Assembly (NCBI GenBank): GCA_907163375.1
Contig: CAJQUW010010479.1
Location: forward strand, 1 to 64,000
From: Prostheceraeus crozeri
Taxonomy: Eukaryota; Platyhelminthes; Polycladida; Euryleptidae
Direction: 5' to 3'
Length of the DNA: 64,000 nt
The notes under the pieces are model-generated. The model did not search any database. It had not been told where the DNA came from and worked only from the letters and a program-made list of their open reading frames with translations. This document shows positions 1 through 9,549 of this stretch, piece after piece; the stretch's first letter is position 1, and every line of letters starts with the position of its first letter. The position numbers were made by a program, and so were the translations under genes.

Positions 1-584
1 AAACATTTAACGCAGTTCCGTTCACATAATAATTTAAATGTCTCTTGTTCTAATTTTCCTTCTGAAGTCACTTTTATTGGGAGAACTTTTTATTAAAACA
101 CTGTCAGATGTCTCCTTCTTTCCATATCGTTCCAATTTGATCCTCCTAATTTCACTATCATTGCAGTGTAGCATGGAGAAATCCTCTATCCACCTACGAT
201 CCAAATTGTGATTCATAGCAATGCTCATCTAGATCCATTAGTCGATCAACTAAATCACCAGCGTTGATATTTTCACTGAGATTTGTTACAGTTTCTATGG
301 CTTTGAACGAATATCCAAGGTCTCTTGCGACAACCCACGACGTTGGGATACTAGTCATCATTATGTATGTCATCAAAAAACTATCTCATATTTATAGCAT
401 AGTTTGTCTACGTAAAAGGAAAATCAATGTGTCATCTTGATTACAATGGTTGCAATAGTCACAATAGTCGCAATTGAGCAAACCCATTCAAAATCAAACA
501 ACGGACGTCTATCGGTACGTACCCAAGTGCTCAGAACCAAACCACACAAGTTCGATCATAGACGTTCCAAACACAGTGTACCAA
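1..584. other. Gene-free stretch at window start
   Basis: Only short open frames on either strand, with no recognisable domain, splice pattern or repeat end. The sequence is AT-rich and ends in a CA/AC-rich segment that leads into the minisatellite. Confidence 0.5.
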
Positions 585-897
585 ACACATGTACCTATCC
601 AGTAAAACAGATCTCATACAAGTTCTTATTCATAACACTGAATTATACATGTACCTATCCATGTGCCTATCGATAAACTAAAGTATACATGTCAAGTTCT
701 ATTGATAACACTGAATTTATACTGTACCTATCATGTGCCTATCGTAACTTAAGATTACATGTACCTATCATGTACTATCCATGTACATATCCATTGTTAC
801 CTATTGAAGTGACAACACTAAACTTTTACATGTACCGTATCCTTCGTACCTATTGATAACATCCTAAACTTTTACATGTACCGATCCATGTACCTTT
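585..897. repeat. Degenerate minisatellite built on TACATGTACCTATCCATG
   Basis: The words TACATGTACC, TATCCATGT and TATTGATAACACT(G)A recur many times in irregular order, with units of roughly 20-70 bases. Copies differ by small indels and substitutions, as expected for an old tandem array. No coding function is apparent, although an open frame crosses its left part. Confidence 0.7.
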
Positions 898-1611
898 TAT
901 CCCTGGCAAGCTAGGGCACAGTTTTCACTACTCACACATGGTTCTGCGATTCGGGACTGCTGTTTTTTGCGACTGCATTTGATCATTCCAACGTGGGGGG
1001 GAAACTTATTTTTGTCTCTTTATATGCCACTCATCATTCTGCGGTCGGGGTCAGTAGTATACATGATGACTCCGTTTAGTCAGTTAGCTCCCTTTTGTGT
1101 TTCAATTATGCTAGCCGTAGCTTGCAAAAGTTGTTTATGAAGATGAATTGAAAAATAAGCTTACAAATAAGGCCTTTTGCCGATTACAATAAATAGAAGG
1201 TCGACACTGAAGGCCTCTTGCATTTCCTAAATTTAATACATAATTCCGCCAATCGAAAATTTGAACTATGTCGTCCTAGTACTTGATTGTAAAGTACCCA
1301 TTTTATAGCACTTTCTACGACGGTGAAAAGTCAATTTGGAAAGTCTCGTAAACGCTGTTAAGCCTTTTATTTAGCCTTGCGAAGCTATTCCGGGAGATTT
1401 GAAATCGTGGTATTGTATTGCTTTAAGCGCTTTTAATTTATACTGCCAATCGTTAGTTCTAATAATCTAAAACGACAAACATAGTAACATCCAGCGCATA
1501 CAAGACAGTCACGCTGAAGTCAGCTGCTGCTTATGACGAGCGCAGTCTGTCTTTTGCATTTGATTAATCTGTTAATTTTTTCTGAAGTAAACAGTGTTCA
1601 CACATTTATGC
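898..1611. other. Gene-free stretch
   Basis: No supported gene, repeat boundary or RNA gene is visible. The region is AT-rich with many short interrupted frames. Confidence 0.45.
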
Positions 1612-1908
1612 TCAAGTATTACGTTGGCATAAAAGATACCTATATGTGAAACCGGATGCAGCGCTTAGTACTGAAAACGCTTTCTTATAGTGAAAAAAAT
1701 AGTTGTTCGATTGCTTCCCAAAGGCTAGTTGAGTAGATAGGGGAAACTTTTTGAATATAGACAATTGGTCTTCAAGTTTAAGGGTGTCCGTGGAACATAA
1801 GACCTCAAGAGAAAATTCTAGATAAAAGAAATTGCAACTGTTGTCATCGGCATATGCTAATTTGGATAGAACAATCGCGGTAAAATTTTGTGACAAAAAG
1901 ATGTCCAC
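1612..1908 (-). pseudogene. Possible reverse-transcriptase remnant with a YADD core
   Basis: A 98-residue minus-strand frame contains LAYADDNSCNFF about 20 residues in. This resembles the (Y/F)xDD catalytic core of reverse transcriptases. About 60 residues later comes a stretch ending SNNYFFHYKK that could match the segment after the palm. No other reverse-transcriptase motif is clear, and the surrounding frames are closed. It could be a coincidental four-residue match, so this is a weak call for a very old LINE or LTR fragment. Confidence 0.25.
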
Positions 1909-2074
1909 TTAAGTCTATGTGCGATATGCTCTCTGAACGCAAGGTGTGATTTGCTAAGGCAATTTCTATCAGAATCAAACAATTTTTGAGAATTACCAAC
2001 AGAAATGGGCGGGATAGATATTGCAGACAATGTGATTCATCAATATTACTGCCCTCGAATATCACATGCATGGT

Positions 2075-2439
2075 ACGTTATCTTTTATCGGCTTCAATTT
2101 CAATTCTATCAGCTTCCAATTCTTCGGCTACTTTTCAATGCGATGGACTGCAAAAATTAATTTGACCTGGGACAGATGGATGAATTTATGTTGATGTAGT
2201 GAAGAAATGATAAATATCATTTAATTGTCTAAAATTTAATTTTATAACATTTTAATATATACTTTATTGACAATTTTTTGTAACATTTACTTCTTTATCT
2301 TCTTTCATTTTTGACTGGTATATGTAGTATACATGTATTGTATGATGCCTGATAATTTAGTCCAATCTCACCAAGTCGCTCGACAGAAAAAGCAACGCAC
2401 TGTAGCAGAATCTCAACTTTAGTAGCGCGTGTGCCCCCT
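2075..2439. other. Gene-free stretch before the Tc1 remnant
   Basis: AT-rich DNA with no supported coding sequence. It may include the lost downstream terminus of the adjacent Tc1-like element, but I could not define a terminal inverted repeat. Confidence 0.35.
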
Positions 2440-3560
2440 CTATGCTCCAATACATTCTAGTAATCCGAGTGGCCATGGGATTCACACAAGTTTCTGAATG
2501 AAGGATGTTTACAAGGAGAGCCACTGTCTGTCAGTCTTTCAGAGAGAATCTTCAGGGGACATGGGAAGTGAATAGGGTCATCTCACTCGCCGCCCAAGCT
2601 CGTCCCAGGACTTGTTCAATGGGTGACAAGTCAGGTAAGCGTGTGCAGGCCAGTCAAGGGTTTGAATGTTCACTCTCTAAACAGTGGCCAATGACAGCGA
2701 GGAGCGATGTGGTATTCTCGGTTGTGTCTTGGAAGACGAGATCTCCACCCTGACACTGGGGCACAACAAGAGAGACAATTTCATTGGATACCTCTCTCCA
2801 GTCAACGTGCTTTGATGATGACTGTGTCTGTTCGTCCGCCATGCCAAATGCACCGCACATCATACACTTCCACCACCATATCTGTCGTGTTCTTTAAACA
2901 GCTGGGGCAAGCGTTCACTGGAAGACGATGCACTCTGACAGACGTATTGAAATCCAGAGTGAATTCGATTCATCGGTCACAGATTTCTGCCAGTGATGGT
3001 CATTCCATGTGAGCGATGGGCCTTCACACCAGGCAAACGCGTCTTCTGCGGTGCTCAATAACTCATTGGAGATTGGGACAGCATGGTTCGTTAGCGATTG
3101 AATTCCAGCTTCTCGCAATCTCTGGCAAAGCCGTTCGAACGCTACAGTCTAATATTTGAGGCACTCTTCCCAGTGTACGGACTGCTGCTTGGGGGACTGA
3201 CCACAAAATCTTATTCCTCTTTGCAGCTCCCTTTAAACTTGTCGTGCGTTCTGTCCTTCCTGCAGACTTTCTTGGTCGACCAGATCCTTTTCTTTTGAAC
3301 ATCTCCTTCTGCTTTCCATTCGACACCTCCACCTCCAATAACAACGTCTCTCGATAGGTGCAGCTCGTCGGCAACACTCGCACAACTTCTTTTTTAACCT
3401 CAACGGATTCATTCCAATAGCCATACCTCATAAAAGTGCATGTATATAGTGACAATTTTTTATGAAAAGATTGGTTTTTTGCGGAGATTACGTTCCTGCG
3501 GTCCAAAATATTATTTGAGCAGTTTTTAGAAGGCTTTGGCAATCTATCATTTGGCAATTT
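2440..3560 (-). pseudogene. Tc1-like (Tc1/mariner) transposase pseudogene
   Basis: Read on the minus strand, successive frames spell a cut-and-paste transposase in the right order. At about 3270 a basic GSGRPRKSAGRTER segment matches the linker after the helix-turn-helix. At about 2975 HWQKSVTDESN carries the first catalytic Asp. At about 2740 LVFQDTTENT occupies the place of the second Asp. At 2601-2640 LPDLSPIEQVLGRAW matches the conserved end of the catalytic core with its Glu. These pieces lie in different frames and are separated by stops, so the gene is dead by several indels. The order and spacing fit one decayed copy of the usual size of about 340 residues. I could not place the terminal inverted repeats. 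The family is well supported by the PDLSPIE block; the subfamily is not resolved. Confidence 0.75.
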
Positions 3561-4057
3561 TTCATTTCAGCCAAGAATAGACAATTATTTCATAGAAATG
3601 CAATACAAAAATGACTCGGATTAGGCAATCCTCGGCTGATTGACAATTATCTAATCACATAATTAGATATCATCACATTCGATACTTGATTTGTGTCCAC
3701 GTCACATGGAGGCGATTTAACATCGAGACATTCATACATCTCGTCAAAAATTAAATTCGAGTACTTCTTTAAAGAAACAGCTTTAATTTGTTTCTTATTC
3801 TGTAATTTAAACAATTAAACTGCTCTACGACAAAATTCAACACTACGATGTTTGTCAGAATCAGAACAGATCCACACAAATATTCTTTCATTGTCGACAC
3901 ATTTAGGTGTCAATATATTTCAATAAACGATTCGGGATTACTGTAATTTCAAATGAGTGACTTGAGGAATGCCTTCTGATTGGCAACCTGAGAAAAGAGC
4001 GGTGCATTGCCCGATGGAGAAATGCGAAAATTCGCTTTTCTTTGCGATGGCTTCCAT
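3561..4057. other. Gene-free stretch
   Basis: AT-rich sequence between two transposon-like remnants. No domain, repeat end or RNA gene was recognised. Confidence 0.4.
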
Positions 4058-4645
4058 TCAGGCAATGTATATCTCATCGGTGATAGTGATGGAACCAATA
4101 ATCTTTTCTACGGCGATCGCATAAGTCATAACACCGTCTGGTATAGTGGATAAAAACCCGCTAGGGATTTCAGTAGATGACTTTGAGAGCTTCAACATCA
4201 AGTCAGAAGTTAACGAAGTACCGTCATCCTTCAGGAATGATTTAGCCAGTTCTTCGCTAGCCTGCATCACTGCTACCCTACGCTTCTCAGCTGTGTGGAT
4301 TAACTCTACGATGCGTTCTATGGGAAGCAAGGTTTTTTAGAAAAGTTGAGAACACTGATGGAACAGCACCGGATTTCAGCAGTCTTCGCTTTGGGGTTGA
4401 GTCTTTCTCAGAATTTGGGAACATTCTAGAGTCATTTCTCTGCTTAATGAAATCACCATCAACGAGATGATTGGAGTATACATGTACATGTAGCTGACTG
4501 TGAGGAAAATCGTTATTTTGCGACTCAACCAATTCTTCAAGATGCATGGATCTTTCGGGTATCGATGGAAAGCAATTGCATTGTCAGTCGAATTCGATGA
4601 AGCAGAACCACCATCACAGCCCACTGCTACGCACTTGCCGACAAT
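4058..4645 (-). pseudogene. Frameshifted THAP-type zinc-finger segment
   Basis: On the minus strand KCVAVGCDGGSAS, then FHRYPKDPCILKNWL, then (after a frame change near 4500) SNHLVDGDFI and RRLLKSGAVPSVF follow the layout of a THAP domain. That domain is a C2CH zinc finger of about 85-90 residues that binds DNA. The two N-terminal cysteines are present, but the third ligand reads Tyr (VYSNHL where CSxHF is expected), and the domain is split over two frames. A further frame (4058-4330) continues with an unassigned acidic and helical segment. No methionine precedes the first cysteine, so the start may be an exon boundary or may be lost. THAP domains occur in host regulators and in P-element-type transposases; nothing here decides between them. 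Confidence 0.5.
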
Positions 4646-5180
4646 TTCTGCGATGTTCTACTGATTGTGTTTGTGTTATCAAACCAATGCTTCTATTATT
4701 AAAAATTTCACAGCAGAATTTGTCTACGAATTTCCATGGCTTGATCATCATAGATTTTGACATTGCATTATAGACACAGAAATTAACAATACCAAAGAAA
4801 GTCTACTTATGTGATTGTGGATTATAATGGATTATAGCAGTCTCTACTTTGATATTTTACAACTTAAAATATGTCTATGTGTAGGATGAAATCATAGTCG
4901 CTAAATGATTTATAGGAAGCTATTGGAATCAGTTGGGAGGCGTCTCACAATGACAACTGGAGACAAGAGGGAGGCTGCGTGGCTGATGAAGAGAATTAGT
5001 CTGGACATCCAGCGAGGGAATGCTACCTGTTTGCTAGGAGCAGGGAAATAGGACTTTTTTATGAACTTTTTATTACTTGTAGTGTTCATCCTTTTGTAAA
5101 ACCTTTTTTTCTTGAAATAGAGTATGCTATCATTGCTATATCATAGACCTCATGGATTCCTAGATATATATCTATATATA
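4646..5180. other. Gene-free stretch with a short unassigned frame
   Basis: Mostly AT-rich and closed in all frames. At 4951-5050 on the + strand, a short frame (MTTGDKREAAWLMKRI then SLDIQRGNATCLLGAG) looks protein-like and ends in a stop. I do not recognise it with confidence; it may be the C-terminal scrap of a mobile-element protein. Confidence 0.3.
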
Positions 5181-5743
5181 CGAGTGGTGATTGAAAAGTT
5201 CGCGGCCCGATATAGAAAAAAGCATATTTCGCATACGATACATATTTATTTTTCGACATAATCTCCCCTACAATCAACGCACTTAGCCCAACGATGCTGC
5301 AATGCGCGGATCCCTTGCTCATAGAAGTGTGAGTCTTTGGAGTCCAGATACTCCTCAACGGCCTCCATGACGTCACTGTTGGATGCGAAGTGCTGACCGC
5401 TGAGCTCCAATTTCATTTTTGGGAAGATGAAAGTCCGATGGTGCCATATCGGAATATATCGGAACCATATCATCATGAATCTCCTTTGGTGTGAGTCCTT
5501 TCAAGCCGAGATGACGAATGACAGCTCGATTTGAAACGTGATCCATCTTACGCAACACTTATCTGACTAACTGACTGATGTTAGTAACTGAAGTTAAGTA
5601 GCTGTGGTTTACCAACAGTTCACCGGATCGACTGATCACTCGTCATACGCCGTCAGCACATTCCATTGTATCAATCCACATGTGCATAATGGCCTGGCTT
5701 TAAGCTTTCTATGTCAGGCCGCGAACTTATCAATCACCCCTCG
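5181..5743 (-). mobile_element. Internally deleted mariner element with both terminal inverted repeats
   Basis: The 27-bp ends 5181-5207 and 5717-5743 are inverted repeats with two mismatches. They begin CGAG(T/G)GGTGATTGA and end at GGCC, and each is flanked by TA, the mariner target. At 563 bp the element is far shorter than a complete mariner of about 1.3 kb. The flanks continue the symmetry: CCTAGATATATA lies outside the left end and its complement outside the right end. This means insertion into a TA-rich palindrome, or a longer terminal repeat. It encodes only the joined N- and C-terminal scraps of the transposase, so it could move only in trans. Confidence 0.85.
5246..5558 (-). pseudogene. 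Mariner transposase remnant: N-terminus joined to C-terminus
   Basis: The frame from 5558 starts with RAVIRHLGLKGLTPKEIHDDM, the usual mariner N-terminus and first helix. After about 35 residues it jumps to DMAPSDFHL, which normally lies some 200 residues later at the third catalytic Asp region. A frameshift follows. The frame 5246-5476 then carries KMKLELSGQHFASNSDV and EAVEEYLDSKD and ends RWAKCVDCRGDYVEK, the usual mariner C-terminus. The first two catalytic Asp residues are deleted. The sequence around the junction contains a short ATATCGGAA repeat that could have mediated the deletion. Confidence 0.85.
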
Positions 5744-6376
5744 TATATATATCTAGGAGTCCTTGTAGACCTCCGGTGGTATTGGAAACTTGCTAAATTG
5801 CCTTACCTATCAGTCCAGGTGATAGCATTCTAGCTGTCCATGGCAGCTGGCTACTCGAATAGTCATCAGTTCCTAAGGCTGATAGAATCAGGGAATCCCT
5901 GGGCTAAAAATAGCTCGTTATCTTATAGAGTTCGATGTAAACAGTACCTTCATTAAATGACAGTTTAGTCTTGTTCTCAGAATAATATTTAAGCGATCTA
6001 CCTACTTGAATAGTCATTGGTTCCTTATCTGATAATTTCAAGGATTCCAAAAGCCAGAAATAGCCATTAGTTGATAGCTTCGAGCCTCGATGCTGACAAT
6101 TTTTTCGAGGAATTTAATTCAGTGAGCTCATTATTTGTTTCGCTGCATGTTACTCTTAGGTTGACACAACTAGGTGTCGATCACACAAAAAGTTAAATTT
6201 ATCGCAACTCAGGACTATGGAATAGAGTTACAAATGAGGGATCAGCGATTTTCAAAATGATTTGTACGTGACCTTTTTTTATATTTCGATGGAATTAAAA
6301 CCGTTTTGGTGATTAATAAGCAAATGTTCATTCATTACTGCTACAGGAAAAATAATTTGGGGAAAAAAGTCAAATA
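5744..6376. other. Gene-free stretch
   Basis: AT-rich spacer between two mobile elements, with no supported coding sequence or repeat boundary. Confidence 0.4.
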
Positions 6377-8175
6377 CAGGGGTGGGTCAATGTGACATTT
6401 TTCATCTCAAAATGAAGTGTGACATAATGTGTATTTTTCATTGTTGGTGTGACAAAATGTGACAAAATCCTTTAACCAGAAAATAAATTTGACAGAGGTA
6501 ATGTTTTTTTCGGTAGTATGACAGTAAATGAGGCTTCAAGTCACAGAGGAGCATCAACTTCCTCTGAGTGAAATACCGACAACTTAATTCTTTGTTTTTG
6601 ATTTGTACTCGGAATATGTAAGATAGATATGTTTCTCCTTGCTTCCATTGGCGACTTGCACTTCCGCCAGGTAAATCGTGATGCTACCATTTCGCTTGTC
6701 TTAAGTTGACTTTGAGTTTGATGGCACAATTGCAACATTCATTCCATGTGGTCATGCGTTTTTCGATTGTCATTTCCAGATTGCAGGATTCCTTGCGAAG
6801 TTGTACTAGTTCCGATAATGCACGCAATCCAAGGAATAATAGCAATTGTAACAAAACTCAATGATACTTCTTCTTTGAAAGGAGAATACGAGTAAAACTG
6901 CTCTTATTTTTGGCAATTCATATTGTCTGTGAATTCATTTTGTTGAATTTATTCCAAATGCGTGATTATTGTTTGCCATCAAAATGAATTCAAGACAGTA
7001 AAAATAATCATAATTGCAATAAGACTACAACGTTTGAGTGTAATTTTTCACTTAAAAACAAAAATGAAGGTGTCACGGTCTTACCCAATTTCTTGGCAAT
7101 TTCTATGAAACTCCTGAAATGACAAAAAATAATACAAATTTTTCCGGATATTTCGTCACCCTTCGGGACACAAAAAAATGGCGAATTAACAGTATAAATA
7201 AATATCCGTAATCAGTATCTTCAAAACTCGTGTATTTGTGTATCATGTATATGCAACTGATTCTTTTCCGCTAAATCAAGCAACTTATTTCTACAGCTAA
7301 TGTCTATTGACGGTTGAACGACCTTTTCTGTAAATACTAGGTAAATGATCAAGATGGGTCTGGCCAGACTCGAGCCTTGTCTATATCTTCATGAGCTACA
7401 CACAAAATCTACCATGAATCAGACCCTACTGAATTAAATTATCAAAAGCAATATCTGAAATTTCATTTTACGTTTCTATTGGTCCATCAGCAAATTATCG
7501 TCCCATGGTCGTCTCCATCATTAAATTGTTGCAATTATTGATGCTTTTATACCACTGTTAATATAATCATTCGATTAACAAATGATCTTCGCGTGTTCCA
7601 AGCAAACGTTTTGATACAAATGCTGAATGCTTTGTCCATACCGAAACTCTTTACGAACTTCCGCTAACGAGAGAATTTTGTAATAGCGCTAAAATGGGAA
7701 TGTGTGCGATGTTCAGGTTTCTTGACGAATTGCATGCAGAGATTAATGTGAATATTTGCGAACTGGTGATGGAAAAAGTGACGAATTACGAATTATCCGT
7801 ACGTTTTACAATGTGCAACATATGAAACTTAGTTGGGGAATAGGAAATCTGGCGAATTAACCAGGTGGCGAATTATCCGGAAAACACTGTAATAATCAAT
7901 AAATTGAAGGTTTCTCGATCTTTCCCATTATAACGCTCTTGAAATACATTCATCGATATGGCAGCAAAAAAGCCAATTTTGAAAGCTGCCAATTTCCTGC
8001 ACATCATGTGTCAAAATTTGCCCATATGTTTCCATCAGCATGTCACGAAATGTGATATTTATGTCAATGGGCATGTGACATCAACGCCCATCGATGTGTG
8101 ACAAAATGTGACAAATCTTGAATAGCCAAATGTGACAAAATGTGTCACAGATCCAAATGCAGCGGCCCACCCCTG
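6377..8175. mobile_element. CAGGGGTGGG...CCCACCCCTG element with 6-bp target duplication (element A)
   Basis: The left end CAGGGGTGGGTC (6377-) mirrors the right end GGCCCACCCCTG (ending 8175). The hexamer CAAATA abuts both ends exactly (6371-6376 and 8176-8181). Subterminal regions are packed with TGTGACAAAATG-type words on both sides (6390-6475 and 8005-8150). No transposase frame is visible, so the element is non-autonomous. CAG...CTG ends with subterminal repeats suggest the hAT superfamily; the 6-bp duplication differs from the usual 8 bp. A second element is nested at 7135-7889. Confidence 0.8.
7135..7889. mobile_element. TA-flanked miniature element nested in element A (Tc1/mariner-pogo-like ends)
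   Basis: The left end at 7135 (CAAATTTTTCCGGATATTTC) and the complement of the right end at 7889 (CAGTGTTTTCCGGATAATTC) align without gaps for about 26 bases with five differences. Both are flanked by TA. GGCGAATTA(A/T)CC words recur inside. CAGTG-type ends with a TA target fit pogo/Tigger-like members of Tc1/mariner. No transposase frame is present. The left terminus has decayed more than the right. Confidence 0.6.
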
Positions 8176-8492
8176 CAAATAGTCATACCCATAATGTGCA
8201 CTTGCTGCCATCATCTTTTTGTTGTTACATTATCTTTCAAAAACTGGAAACTTCCGTTTTATAAATCATTCGTGGTGAGTAATCATAATTACTTCTATTG
8301 ATCTACTCAGAATATTATCATTGCAATTTCCATGAGATATTATGTGTTGAATTCTATATATACATGCAAATGCTAGTTTTCATATCAGATTTTTCATATA
8401 GTACCTAATCTTTTTGAGTTGGCTTCATCGTAATCTGTGTTACAAGGTGCTGCAAATTCTTTTTGCTATTTATTTTAATTGCAAGCTTAATT

Positions 8493-8598
8493 AAAATAGC
8501 AAAATTTTGCACCAGACGTTTCGTCGTCCTGCCGACTTGTTTACGGGAACAAGTAGGCAGGACGACGAGACGTTAGTTGTAAGATTTTGCTATTTTGA
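8493..8598. repeat. Near-perfect hairpin (inverted repeat with about 50-bp arms)
   Basis: AAAATAGCAAAATTTTGCAC followed by CAGACGTTTCGTCGTCCTGC on the left arm is mirrored by GCAGGACGACGAGACG and TTTTGCTATTTTGAT on the right. The loop is only a few bases around TTTACGGGAA (about 8540-8550). The arms are much more GC-rich at the tip than the surroundings. An open frame (8507-8944) starts inside it but resembles nothing known. It is likely a foldback element. Confidence 0.75.
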
Positions 8599-8963
8599 TC
8601 AACATAACGTCGTAAATTGGGAGCGAACATTTTTCTTTGTTGATTTCCTGTTGACATTGAATCCTCTGAAATCTGCCCTACTAATGCAACAAAGAGACGT
8701 ATTTCAATTTGTACTAATGTACTCGCAGAAGAGGCATACTCTGCTTTTCATTACGAGTTACATGTGTTTTTCGCATATACTGTTTGAGTGCATAATTAAA
8801 GAAGAAGACGAAATTGGAGGCTATTCATTAGTGATAAGCAAAGCATCATATTTTACATTGAAATCTTCAACTTGGTTTGCTCAAGTCAATTACAGAACTC
8901 AATTTGCTATTTTTATGAGCAGCTCTTTTAGTACATGTATGTAAGAACGACGGATCCTTTAAT
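8599..8963. other. Gene-free stretch
   Basis: An open frame crosses this region from the hairpin but has no recognisable motif. I treat it as chance. Confidence 0.4.
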
Positions 8964-9100
8964 CAGAGATGAGAATTTTCCGCGGATCTGTGGAAATCCG
9001 CGGGGCCCCAGTAAATCTGCCTGATATATTCTCTATTTTTTCTATTTGGGCCCCTTGGAAATATGAATTTCTGCTTGGGCCCACCACATTCTCATCCCTG
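8964..9100. mobile_element. 137-bp miniature element with CAG(A/G)GATGAGAAT ends (element B)
   Basis: The left end CAGAGATGAGAATTTTCC and the complement of the right end CAGGGATGAGAATGTGG match over the first 13 positions apart from one difference. Flanking hexamers TTTAAT and TTTTAT differ at one base and may be an aged 6-bp duplication. The interior is a CpG- and GGGCCCC-rich inverted segment. It is too short to code. Confidence 0.55.
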
Positions 9101-9549
9101 TTTTATGCATTGAACAGAATAAAATTCGAAATGGCATGTCAGATAGCCGTTTGGATGACTGCATGCTGATTGCTAATGAATAGGACATGGCAGGTGAAAT
9201 TAACTTGAGAAAGGTGTCTTAAAATGATCAAGAATCGTAGAGAAAGGATTGAGTGACTTTCTTACCTAGAATCAGCAGATTTAATCTAATACTTCCTAAA
9301 TCCTGTTTGTGATCATTGCTAATGAATGTGTTTCATCTTTTTTCTACCGGTGCCACAAGACTGTAACATATTTGCTCACATTTTCTAAATTCACATAGTG
9401 CGCATTTGAGCATGAGTTTTTCTCTGAAATTTTTATCAGTGTCACTGACTGATTGGAGTATATTTAGGTATTTGGAATGTTTGAGACACTTTTGAGGATG
9501 CACAAAGCAAGTACACGTATATTGCGTTTATTGTTGATTGTAAATCATA
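9101..9549. other. Gene-free stretch
   Basis: No supported gene or repeat boundary between elements B and C. Confidence 0.4.

Noticed and set aside
8507..8944. 145-codon open frame as a gene
   Set aside because: It begins inside a hairpin, has no recognisable domain, and has no splice or codon-use support.
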